Shown piece by piece: positions 50,381 through 57,812 of a stretch of 64,000 nucleotides of DNA (the stretch's first letter is position 1; each line of letters opens with the position of its first letter). The DNA lies in the NCBI GenBank assembly GCA_964384825.1, contig CAYLMM010000003.1, positions 48,754-112,753 on the forward strand, read 5' to 3'. Made by a program: the position numbers and the translations under genes. The notes under the pieces were generated by a model. The model did not search any database and was not told the DNA's origin. It worked only from the letters and a program-made list of their open reading frames with translations. This DNA is from CAYLMM01 sp964384825. Its GTDB lineage: Bacteria; Krumholzibacteriota; Krumholzibacteriia; LZORAL124-64-63.

Positions 50381-53300
50381 ATGAATTCGGCAAGGCATGC
50401 CGCGTTCCGGGCCGCGCTGGCTCTGACGCTCCTGCTCATCACGCTGACCGGTTCCGCGCTGGCGGACGATCCCGCCCCGGACCTGAGCCAGTACCTGCCG
50501 GCCGGCGACATCGGAGCCGACGACTTCATCGCCGCGCATCCCGGTTGGGACGGCCGCGGGGCCGTGATCGCGGTCCTGGACACGGGCGTCGACGAGTTCG
50601 CTCCGGGCCTGTCCGAAACCTCGACGGGCCAGCACAAGATCCTCGATGTCCGCGACCTTACGCCCGAGGGCGAGTGGAGCCTGGAGAAGGCCGAGCTCGA
50701 GGACGACGCCCTGGTCCATCCCGACGGCATGCGCCTGACCGGCTTCGCCGACCTCGACGTGCCGCCGGCCGCCGACGAGCCCGGGGCCGACCCGGTGTGG
50801 TTCGGGATCATTCCCGAGCGGGCCTTCCGCAACTCGGGCGACGTGAGCGACTACAACGACGACGGCGACCGCGACGACAGCTTCGGCGTGCTGGTCTACA
50901 CCGCCGAGCGCAAGTGGGTCGAGCACGCCCTGGGCGTCGGCCGCGGGCTGGAATTTTTGGCCGGCCTGAACGAGACCGCCGCCGCGACCGTGGCCGAGGA
51001 GCGCGCGAGCGACAAGTGCTGGGTCGTGGTCGTCGACACCGACGCCGACGGCGATCTGGCCGACGAGAAGGTCCTGCGCGACTACCACGTCGATTGGGAC
51101 GTCTTCAAGCCCGTCAACCGCGACGCCGCGGAATCCCGCACCCTGATGGCCTGGTCGGTCAACGTGCGCGAGAACGAGGACTTCCTGGGCCGCCCCGAGG
51201 CCCCGACCCTCGAGACCCATTTCGATTCTGGATCCCACGGATCCCACTGCGCCGGCATCGCCGCGGGGCACGACGTCTCCGGCCAGCCCGGCATCGACGG
51301 CGTCGCTCCCGGCGCCTGGCTGATCTCCTGCAAGCTCGGCGACAACCGGCTCGCCGGCGGGGCCACCCGCACCGAGTCGATGAAGAAGGCCTACCGGTAC
51401 GCCCAGTCCTTCGGCGAGAAGTACGGCCTGCCGGTCGTGGTGAACATGAGCTTCGGCATCAACTCGGTCGAGGAGGGCGAGGACGCGATGGGCTCCTGGC
51501 TCGACGACTTCATGGCCGAGCATCCCGAATTCGTGGTCTGCACCAGCGCCGGCAACGAGGGCCCGGGCCTTTCCTCGATCGGCATCCCGGCCACCTGCAC
51601 CAGCATCATCTCCAGCGGGGCCTACCTCTCGCGCGAGAGCGGCACGGCGCTCTACAGCGCGCGGATGACGCAGGACGCGATGTTCGGCTTCTCGTCGCGC
51701 GGCGGCGAGTCGCCCAAGCCCGACATCGTCTCGCCGGGCACGGCCCTGTCCACCGTCCCGGGCCACGTCGAGGGCTCGGCGCGGTACAACGGCACCTCGA
51801 TGGCCTCGCCGCAGACCGCCGGCGCGGTCGCCCTGCTGCTCGGCGCGGCCGCCGACAAGGGCTACGACGTCCACTGGGGCATGATCAAGCGCGCCCTGAT
51901 CGGCGGCGGCGTGCCGGTCGAGGGCCTGGGCCTTCTCGATCAGGGCGGCGGCCTGCTGAACGTCGAGAATTCCTGGCGCCTGCTCGACAAGCTGGCTCGC
52001 AGCGAGACCGCGAAGCAGGTTCTGGACTACGCGATCGAGGTCGCCTGCCCCTTCCAGACCGACGGCCTGGCCACCGCGGCCTACTGGCGCACCCCGGGCG
52101 GCGTTCCCGAGGCTCCCGAGCGCGTCCGCTTCACGGTGACGCCGATCTTCCATCCCGACATGACGCCCGACATGAAGGACACCTTCTTCCGGTCCTTCTC
52201 CTTCAAGAGCGAGGCGTCCTGGCTCAGGACCATCACCCGCAAGAGCTACATCCGCGGCGACATGGGCATGACCGTCGACGTGGAGTACGACGGCGGCGTC
52301 ATGGACGAACCGGGACTGCGCTCGGCGCGGGTCCTGGCGACCCAGGACGGCGGCGATCTCTCCGGCCTGGCCGGCCGTGAGTTCGCCCTGTGGAACACGA
52401 TCGTCGTCGGCGACCGGGTCGGACCCGGCGACGGATACATGAAGACCTGGCAGGGCGAGGGCATCGCCCCGTCCAAGGTGCGGCGCCACTACATCGTCGT
52501 GCCGGCAGGCGCCACCGCCATGCGGGCCCGGCTGGAGGTCAGCGACCGGATCGGCGCGCGCAAGGGCGCGGCCGCCTACCTCGAGCTCTGCAATCCCGAG
52601 GGCGCCGTCCGCGGCGGCTGGATCGGCTACGCTTCGCCCGAGGCGCATCCGGTGCGCGAGGCCACCCTGCTGCCGCCGGATCTGACTCCGGGCATCTGGG
52701 AGCTGAACGTGGTCGCGGCCATCGGCAACCTGGCGCCGACCGACTACGAGTTGACCGTCGCCTTCGACGGCTACGCCTGCGAACCTGCCGTCGTGACCGA
52801 ACTGCCGCGCGCGGGCACCGGCGAACCGGCCGCCGGCTCGGTGCGCGTGACGCGGGTCTTCCCCGGCGTCTTCCGCGGCGTCGTCGCGGCGGCCGTCGAG
52901 GGTTTCCGCGGCGAGTCCGAGATCTCGATCGAGGAGAAGGACTCCTGGAGCAAGAGCTTCACCCTCGACCGCGTCACGCCGCGTGTCTCCTTCCATCTCG
53001 AGATGGACGAGAAGACGGCCAACTACTTCACCGATTGCGCGGTGAACATCGCCGGCTCGGACGGGCGCGACATCACCGCCACCGGCTTCGACGGCCTGAT
53101 CTGCGACATCGGCGCTTCGCTGCCCGCGGGCGTCTCCGAGGTCACCTACACCCTGAAGGTCACCGGCGGCTTCGCCGAGAAGGCCGACATGGAGGAGTGG
53201 GGCTTCACCCTCGAGGAGAAGTACAAGCTGGCCGCCCCGGTGGCCGGCGAGGTCGAGAGGGCCGGCGGCGGCGCCCTGCGCCTGTACAGCGGCGTGCCGA

Positions 53301-53458
53301 CCGATCTGGACGTCTCGTTCGCCGGATCCTGGCCCGAGCCCCCCGAGGGGATGCGGCCCTACGGCGCGCTGACGTTCACCGACGCGCGCCCCGGCGACCG
53401 CAAGGTCGGCGACCGCGGCGGGCGGGTCTGCCTGGAGATTCCCATCCGTCTGGACTGA
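50381..53458 (+). CDS. Secreted subtilisin-family protease, tripeptidyl-peptidase-II-like
   Basis: Protein of 1025 aa. Signal peptide ~1-28 (LLITLTGSALA/DD). Catalytic Asp in VIAVLDTGVD (~67), His in GSHGSHCAG (~289), Asn in TSAGNEG and Ser in NGTSMASPQTAG (~473). A ~220-residue insert between Asp and His, and the motif STGQHKILDVRDLTPEGEW after the Asp, resemble tripeptidyl peptidase II more than ordinary subtilisin. The C-terminal ~500 residues look like several beta-sandwich domains. No prodomain is obvious. It should act outside the cytoplasm on peptides or proteins. ATG at 50381 follows GGAGG by 5 bases. Single gene with its own promoter and terminator. Confidence 0.92.
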   Translation: MNSARHAAFRAALALTLLLITLTGSALADDPAPDLSQYLPAGDIGADDFIAAHPGWDGRGAVIAVLDTGVDEFAPGLSETSTGQHKILDVRDLTPEGEWSLEKAELEDDALVHPDGMRLTGFADLDVPPAADEPGADPVWFGIIPERAFRNSGDVSDYNDDGDRDDSFGVLVYTAERKWVEHALGVGRGLEFLAGLNETAAATVAEERASDKCWVVVVDTDADGDLADEKVLRDYHVDWDVFKPVNRDAAESRTLMAWSVNVRENEDFLGRPEAPTLETHFDSGSHGSHCAGIAAGHDVSGQPGIDGVAPGAWLISCKLGDNRLAGGATRTESMKKAYRYAQSFGEKYGLPVVVNMSFGINSVEEGEDAMGSWLDDFMAEHPEFVVCTSAGNEGPGLSSIGIPATCTSIISSGAYLSRESGTALYSARMTQDAMFGFSSRGGESPKPDIVSPGTALSTVPGHVEGSARYNGTSMASPQTAGAVALLLGAAADKGYDVHWGMIKRALIGGGVPVEGLGLLDQGGGLLNVENSWRLLDKLARSETAKQVLDYAIEVACPFQTDGLATAAYWRTPGGVPEAPERVRFTVTPIFHPDMTPDMKDTFFRSFSFKSEASWLRTITRKSYIRGDMGMTVDVEYDGGVMDEPGLRSARVLATQDGGDLSGLAGREFALWNTIVVGDRVGPGDGYMKTWQGEGIAPSKVRRHYIVVPAGATAMRARLEVSDRIGARKGAAAYLELCNPEGAVRGGWIGYASPEAHPVREATLLPPDLTPGIWELNVVAAIGNLAPTDYELTVAFDGYACEPAVVTELPRAGTGEPAAGSVRVTRVFPGVFRGVVAAAVEGFRGESEISIEEKDSWSKSFTLDRVTPRVSFHLEMDEKTANYFTDCAVNIAGSDGRDITATGFDGLICDIGASLPAGVSEVTYTLKVTGGFAEKADMEEWGFTLEEKYKLAAPVAGEVERAGGGALRLYSGVPTDLDVSFAGSWPEPPEGMRPYGALTFTDARPGDRKVGDRGGRVCLEIPIRLD

Positions 53459-53480
53459 TCCGATTCGCGGAAGCGACGCG

Positions 53481-53514
53481 AGCGCCCTTCCCCATGCGGG
53501 GGAGGGCGCTTTTT
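53481..53514 (+). terminator. Intrinsic terminator of the subtilase gene
   Basis: A 13-bp stem (AGCGCCCTTCCCC 53481-53493; GGGGGAGGGCGCT 53498-53510; one G-T pair) with an ATGC loop, followed by TTTT. Confidence 0.9.
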
Positions 53515-53529
53515 CGTCTTCGGAGGGAA

Positions 53530-54825
53530 TCAGGAGCCGGGGGCCCCCGGGGCGGCGGACGAATCTGCGGCCTCTTCCAGGACCGTGTGCAGTCGCGCCA
53601 TGTGGGCGGCGCGTCCGTAGCGGGAGACGGCCTTGGCGCGGGCGGCGGCGCGGGCTTCCGGGCCGAACAGGGTCGCCCGGCGCATCGCTGCGGCCAGCGC
53701 CGCCGGGTCGCCGGGGGCGAACAGCAGGCCGTCGCGGCCGTCGTCGATGTGCTCGGGAATGCCGCCGATGTCCGATCCCACCACCGGAACGCCCGCGGCG
53801 AAGGATTCCAGCAGGGCCAGCGGCCCGTTCTCGTAGCATTCGGACGGCAAAACGGTGAACCGGGCTGCGGCCAGTTCCTCGCGCAGCCGGCCGGCGCCCA
53901 GGGGGCCGAGGAATTCCACGCGCCGCAGCCCGAGCTCGGCCGCTCGGGCCCGCAACCCGGCCTCGGCGGGGCCCGAGCCCGCGATCCGCAGCCGCAGGGC
54001 AGCGCCTTGCGGATCGGCCTCGATCCTGGCCGCGGCTTCGAGCAGGGTGGCGATTCCCTTCTCGGGCGACAGCCGGCCGAAGTAGAACCCCGTGGGTTCT
54101 CCGCCGGGAACGGCGACCGAATCGTCGGCCGGGCGCCAGGCATCCACATCCACGAAATTCGGCAGATGGCTCAATTTTTCCGCCGGAAAGCCCCATTCGA
54201 CGTACTTCCCGCGCAGGAATTCGCTGGGGCACAGGAAGCGCCCGACGACGTCGGTGTAGAGGCGCCCGGTCCGCTGGCCCCAGGTCTCGGCGGCGGCCAG
54301 CAGCGAGGCCGCGTACGATCCCTTCACGCACCGTCCGAGGACCGCGTGATGGAAACGCCCGCCGCGGCATCGCTCGCAGACCTCGCCGTCGCGCAGCATG
54401 TGGATCGCCGGGCAGAGCAGGCGCAGGTCGTGCAGCGTCTGCACCGTGGGGATCCGGCGCCGGGCCAGCACCTTGAGGATGGCCGGGCTCAGGTGGTGGT
54501 AGATGTTGTGGATGTGGGCCGCGTCGGGCCGCACCTCGTCGATCAGACGATCCAGGTTGCGGGCGGCCTCGCGGTTCCACAGCAGCGACAGGGCGTCCGC
54601 GGCCGCGCCCGCCGACCATCGGGCCCGGCTGTAGTCGCGGGGACGAACGAAGAACCGCGACCAGGGCGAGGGATGGGCGTCCTCGTCGGCGATGGCGAAG
54701 GGCACGACCGTCCAGCCCGCCGCTAGCAGATCCTGCTCCTCCTGCAGGATGTAGCGCCCGACCCCGCCGGCGGGTCCGATGTCGTGGTAGAACTTGTTGA
54801 TCAGCAGGATCGTCCGTCCGGGCAT
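53530..54825 (-). CDS. Family-4 glycosyltransferase
   Basis: Protein of 431 aa, GT-B fold. HIHNIYHHLSPAILKVLARR and TLHDLRLLCP mark the acceptor half. A cysteine-rich segment CERCRGGRFHHAVLGRCVKGS (C-x2-C and C) is seen in a subgroup of GT4 enzymes. Donor half: GFYFGRLSPEKGIATLLEAA, SECYENGPLALLESFAAGVPVV. It lies outside the main polysaccharide locus, 10 bp upstream of (overlap-free) and in the same direction as the sirtuin gene, so the pair may be co-transcribed from 55570. AAGGAAGGG precedes the ATG. Confidence 0.9.
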   Translation of the reverse strand: MPGRTILLINKFYHDIGPAGGVGRYILQEEQDLLAAGWTVVPFAIADEDAHPSPWSRFFVRPRDYSRARWSAGAAADALSLLWNREAARNLDRLIDEVRPDAAHIHNIYHHLSPAILKVLARRRIPTVQTLHDLRLLCPAIHMLRDGEVCERCRGGRFHHAVLGRCVKGSYAASLLAAAETWGQRTGRLYTDVVGRFLCPSEFLRGKYVEWGFPAEKLSHLPNFVDVDAWRPADDSVAVPGGEPTGFYFGRLSPEKGIATLLEAAARIEADPQGAALRLRIAGSGPAEAGLRARAAELGLRRVEFLGPLGAGRLREELAAARFTVLPSECYENGPLALLESFAAGVPVVGSDIGGIPEHIDDGRDGLLFAPGDPAALAAAMRRATLFGPEARAAARAKAVSRYGRAAHMARLHTVLEEAADSSAAPGAPGS

Positions 54826-54835
54826 GTCCCTTCCT

Positions 54836-55570
54836 TCACGGCAGCAGGCGGGGCAGCGTCTCTTCGGCGCCGCCGGGGATGAAGACGTCGACCCAGGGAG
54901 CGGCGCCCCCCGACTCCAGATTGAATTCGACCACCTTGGCCCCGGCTTGACCCGCCATCGACGCCAGGCCCGCGGCGGGATGGACCACGCCCGAAGTGCC
55001 CACCACCAGGAACAGGTCGCAGTTCGTGGACGCGGCCACCGCGCGCTCCATATCCCGCGGATCGATTCCCTCGCCGAACCAGACGACCCCCGGGCGCAGC
55101 AGGGCGCCGCAGCCCTCGCAACGCGGCGGGATCGGCAGGGGCGCGCGCCGGTCCTCGCGTTCGCGTCCGCAGCCGGTGCAGCGGACCTTCCAGATCGAGC
55201 CGTGGAATTCCACGATGTCGGTGCTGCCGGCCGCCGCGTGCAGCCCGTCCACGTTCTGGGTGATGACCGTGACGCCGGCGACCAGCTTTTCCAGGTCGGC
55301 CAGCGCCCGGGGGCCGGGGGTGGGCGCGCAGCCGGCGATCAGGCCCCGCCGCCAGGCGCACCAACGCCAGACCTTCTCGGGATCGGCCCGGAAGGCCTCC
55401 GGTGTGGCCAATTCCTCGGGCCGGGTATTCTCCCACAGGCTGTCCGGCCCGCCGCGGAAGGTCGGTACGCCGCTGGCCGCCGAAACGCCGGCTCCGGTCA
55501 GCGCGGCGATGCGCGTGCCGGTGCCGATGGAGGCCCGCAGCTCGGCCAGGTTTCGTTCGGGGTCGGTCAT
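54836..55570 (-). CDS. cobB: Sirtuin NAD-dependent protein deacylase
   Basis: Protein of 244 aa. GAGVSAASGVPTFRG (~26-40), TQNVDGLH, catalytic His in VEFHGSIW, and four zinc cysteines (CTGCGRE; CEGCGAL). GTSGVVHPAAGL replaces the more common GTSxxVxPA. It removes acyl groups from lysine using NAD. Class III sirtuins (CobB, SIRT5) read succinyl groups with a Tyr and an Arg three residues apart; here the pair is Cys71 and Arg74 (WRWCAWRRG), so only half of it is kept. GGAAG 8 bases before ATG. Confidence 0.93.
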   Translation of the reverse strand: MTDPERNLAELRASIGTGTRIAALTGAGVSAASGVPTFRGGPDSLWENTRPEELATPEAFRADPEKVWRWCAWRRGLIAGCAPTPGPRALADLEKLVAGVTVITQNVDGLHAAAGSTDIVEFHGSIWKVRCTGCGREREDRRAPLPIPPRCEGCGALLRPGVVWFGEGIDPRDMERAVAASTNCDLFLVVGTSGVVHPAAGLASMAGQAGAKVVEFNLESGGAAPWVDVFIPGGAEETLPRLLP

Positions 55571-55632
55571 CGATGCGGCTTCCGGTCGAGGAACTCGTTG
55601 CGGTCGCGGGGGATCGCCCCCATGATCCGCCC

Positions 55633-56592
55633 ATGAAGCTCAAGGTGTCAATCCAGATCGGAACGGCGGCGGTCGTCTGGCTCGCCGTCGCCGCGTTCGC
55701 CGGCGCGGGAAACGATCCCCGCGTCCTCGACGACGTCTTTCCCCGCCTGCTGCTGGAAAGGGAGGCGGGGGTGGCCGAGTCGGTCGAGCGGGATTGCCTG
55801 GCTGCGCTGCGGGCCGCCGAGCCGGTCCTGCGCCGGACGGTATGGCCCTATGCGCTCGATCCGCCCCGGCTGCGGGTCAGTCTGCTGACCTCCGCGGGCT
55901 TCGAGCGCGCGCTGGCCGAGCTCGGCGGCGGCGTGCCGGATTGGGGCGTCGGGGTGGAGGTCGGCGACCTGATCCTGGTCGACTGCGAGCGGGCGGTCGG
56001 CATCGGCCGCGACGCTCCGCTGGTGATGCTGCACGAGACGGCGCACGCCCTGCTGCATTTCGGGGCCGGGCCGCGCACGGAGGTGCCGCGCTGGTTCCAC
56101 GAGGGCGTCGCCCAGCGGGTCAGCGGCGAGTGGCGTTTCCGCGATACCCTGTCGCTGATCCTCGGGGGCCGGATCCCCTCGCTCGAATCCTTGTCCGGTT
56201 CGTTCCCCCGTCCCGCGGCCTGGGCCGATCAGGCCTACCGCGGCAGCCTGCTGGCGGTGACCTTCCTGGAGCGCTGGCACGGCGACGACGTCGTCGCCCG
56301 GGTGGTGCTGCAGTCCCGGCGCAAAGGCGATTTCACGCTCGGATTCATCGCCGCCACCGGATCCTCGCCCGCCGCCTTCGCCGAGAGATTCCGCATCGCG
56401 ACCAACCGCCGCTTCGGCTGGATCGGGATCTTCACCCGCTGGCCGGGCCTCTTCGTTCTGGCGGCGCTGGTCTTCGCGGTCGGAGCCGCGATCAAGCTGG
56501 CCGCGCGCCGCCGCCGGATCGCGGCCATGCCCGATCACGGCGGCGCGCCTCCGCAGGAGGATCCCGGAGACCGGCCGGAAGGGACCTTCTGA
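55633..56592 (+). CDS. Gluzincin-like (peptidase MA-type) membrane protein
   Basis: Protein of 319 aa. Signal peptide ~1-25, then a domain with LHETAHALLHF (HExxH at ~133-137) and PRWFHEGVAQRVSG, where WFHEG supplies the third zinc ligand of gluzincins. A membrane helix near residues 268-288 and a basic tail place the catalytic domain outside the cytoplasm. Close to peptidase-MA-like proteins of unknown substrate. The ATG at 55633 lacks a strong ribosome site but starts the signal peptide. It is divergent from the sirtuin gene (62 bp). Confidence 0.83.
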   Translation: MKLKVSIQIGTAAVVWLAVAAFAGAGNDPRVLDDVFPRLLLEREAGVAESVERDCLAALRAAEPVLRRTVWPYALDPPRLRVSLLTSAGFERALAELGGGVPDWGVGVEVGDLILVDCERAVGIGRDAPLVMLHETAHALLHFGAGPRTEVPRWFHEGVAQRVSGEWRFRDTLSLILGGRIPSLESLSGSFPRPAAWADQAYRGSLLAVTFLERWHGDDVVARVVLQSRRKGDFTLGFIAATGSSPAAFAERFRIATNRRFGWIGIFTRWPGLFVLAALVFAVGAAIKLAARRRRIAAMPDHGGAPPQEDPGDRPEGTF

Positions 56593-56926
56593 GCGTTCCC
56601 GGGCCCGGATCGTCGAATCCTGATCCCGCGCGCCGGGATTGCATCCTGCATCCCCGTCTTTCCGGGCGCCGAACCGGGCGCGGCGGCGTCAGCGGTTTCC
56701 GGGGCCGTGGATCGTTCCTCGATTCCGCAGAGGAACGCGAAAGCCGTCTCGACCGCAATGGCTGATATTTCCCGGTAATTCGCCGAAATCCCGCCCGATT
56801 CTCCATTCTTACGATTCGATCATTGACAAGCCGCAGGAAATCCCCATTGTTAATTCAAACTTCAATTGTCTACCTTCGCTCCGCGACCGGCGACCACGCC
56901 GGGCAGGGAGGCCCACGGATCGTGGG

Positions 56927-56943
56927 AGTTCAAGGATTGAACT
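56927..56943. promoter_or_regulatory. 17-bp perfect palindrome (activator-site candidate)
   Basis: AGTTCAA-GGA-TTGAACT is an exact dyad centred ~90 bp before the start point predicted from the sigma-54 element at 56998, the usual distance for an enhancer-binding protein. Its sequence differs from the GTGTC dyads at 6941, so a different regulator may bind. Confidence 0.55.
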
Positions 56944-56997
56944 GTAATTCCCCATCGAACAACAACTTGCGAGGGCTTTGCCCTTCGCTGGTGAACG

Positions 56998-57012
56998 TGG
57001 CACCCTTGTTGC
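56998..57012 (+). promoter_or_regulatory. Sigma-54 promoter of the FlgD-tail secreted gene
   Basis: TGGCACCCTTGTTGC matches the sigma-54 consensus TGGCAC-N5-TTGC at every conserved base (GG-N10-GC). Predicted start near 57024 gives a ~53-base leader to the ATG at 57077. Confidence 0.75.
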
Positions 57013-57076
57013 TGCCGAATGTGTCCGAATGCGGCCAGCACCAGCGGCGATCTCCAGGCGACACCGGAGGATGACG

Positions 57077-57706
57077 ATGACCAGACGGAGCACTTCCAGG
57101 ATCCTGGCGGCGGGTTTTCTCCTGCTGCTTCTTGCCCCGTCCCTCGCCTCGGCCCAAGGCGTTCCCGTGAATCTCAGATGGACCGCTCCGACGGAGGGCG
57201 CCCCGGTCGATCATTACGATGTCTACGCGGTTCTCGGTGACGGCGAGCCCATCTTCCTGGATTCGGAGTTCGAGACCTCCTTCACCCTGAACGCCGAGTT
57301 CGGCGTCCGGTACAAGATCGGCGTCCGCGGCGTCTCGCCCTACGGCCTGGTGGGCCCGATGAGCGAGCTTTCCGACGAGATCTACTTCGCCCTGCCCGGC
57401 CAGGGCGACGAGGTTCCCACGATTCCGGCGCTGCGTCCGAACTTCCCCAACCCCTTCAACCCCGAGACCACCATCGCCTACGGCGTGCCCGAGTCCGACG
57501 AGGGATCCATCCGCGCGGCCCTGTACATCTACAACATGCGCGGCGAACGTATCCGCTCGTTGCCGGTCGACACCTATCCCGGCTGGCATACGGTCAACTG
57601 GGACGGACGCGATACGGCGGGTATGATCCAGCCTTCCGGCGGCTACATCGTCCAGTTCATCTGCAACGGCAGGTCCGAGAGCTGGAAAATGACGATGCTG
57701 AAATAG
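57077..57706 (+). CDS. Secreted protein with fibronectin-III-like and FlgD/T9SS-like C-terminal domain
   Basis: Protein of 209 aa. Signal peptide ~1-26 (LLLLLAPSLASAQ). Residues ~28-105 look like a fibronectin type III repeat (VNLRWTAPTEGAPVDHYDVYAV). Residues ~118-209 are the FlgD-Ig/T9SS type-A-like tail: LRPNFPNPFNPETTIAY, LYIYNMRGERIRSL, GWHTVNWDGRDTAG and final KMTMLK. In FCB-group bacteria such tails direct type IX secretion or surface attachment; no secretion genes are in this window. Two ATGs follow GGAGG; the second (57077) has correct spacing. Expression is predicted to depend on sigma-54. Confidence 0.87.
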   Translation: MTRRSTSRILAAGFLLLLLAPSLASAQGVPVNLRWTAPTEGAPVDHYDVYAVLGDGEPIFLDSEFETSFTLNAEFGVRYKIGVRGVSPYGLVGPMSELSDEIYFALPGQGDEVPTIPALRPNFPNPFNPETTIAYGVPESDEGSIRAALYIYNMRGERIRSLPVDTYPGWHTVNWDGRDTAGMIQPSGGYIVQFICNGRSESWKMTMLK

Positions 57707-57812
57707 GTCCCCGGCCTTTTTCCCACCCGCTTCAACTGCTATCTTGTCTTGCCTGGATACGGCGGCCGCCGATTCGGCGTCGCCGACCTTCGTCCGTATT
57801 TCGAGGTGGAGC

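Larger units (their letters stand above)
56593..57076. other. Gene-free 484-bp region with regulatory elements
   Basis: Contains an AT-rich patch (56780-56880) with a perfect TTGACA at 56823-56828 but no good -10 at the right distance, a 17-bp palindrome at 56927 and a sigma-54 promoter at 56998. Only shadow reading frames are present. Confidence 0.6.

Noticed and set aside
50312..54619. 1435-codon minus-strand frame opposite the subtilase
   Set aside because: Shadow frame: the opposite strand has an intact catalytic triad, signal peptide, promoter and terminator.
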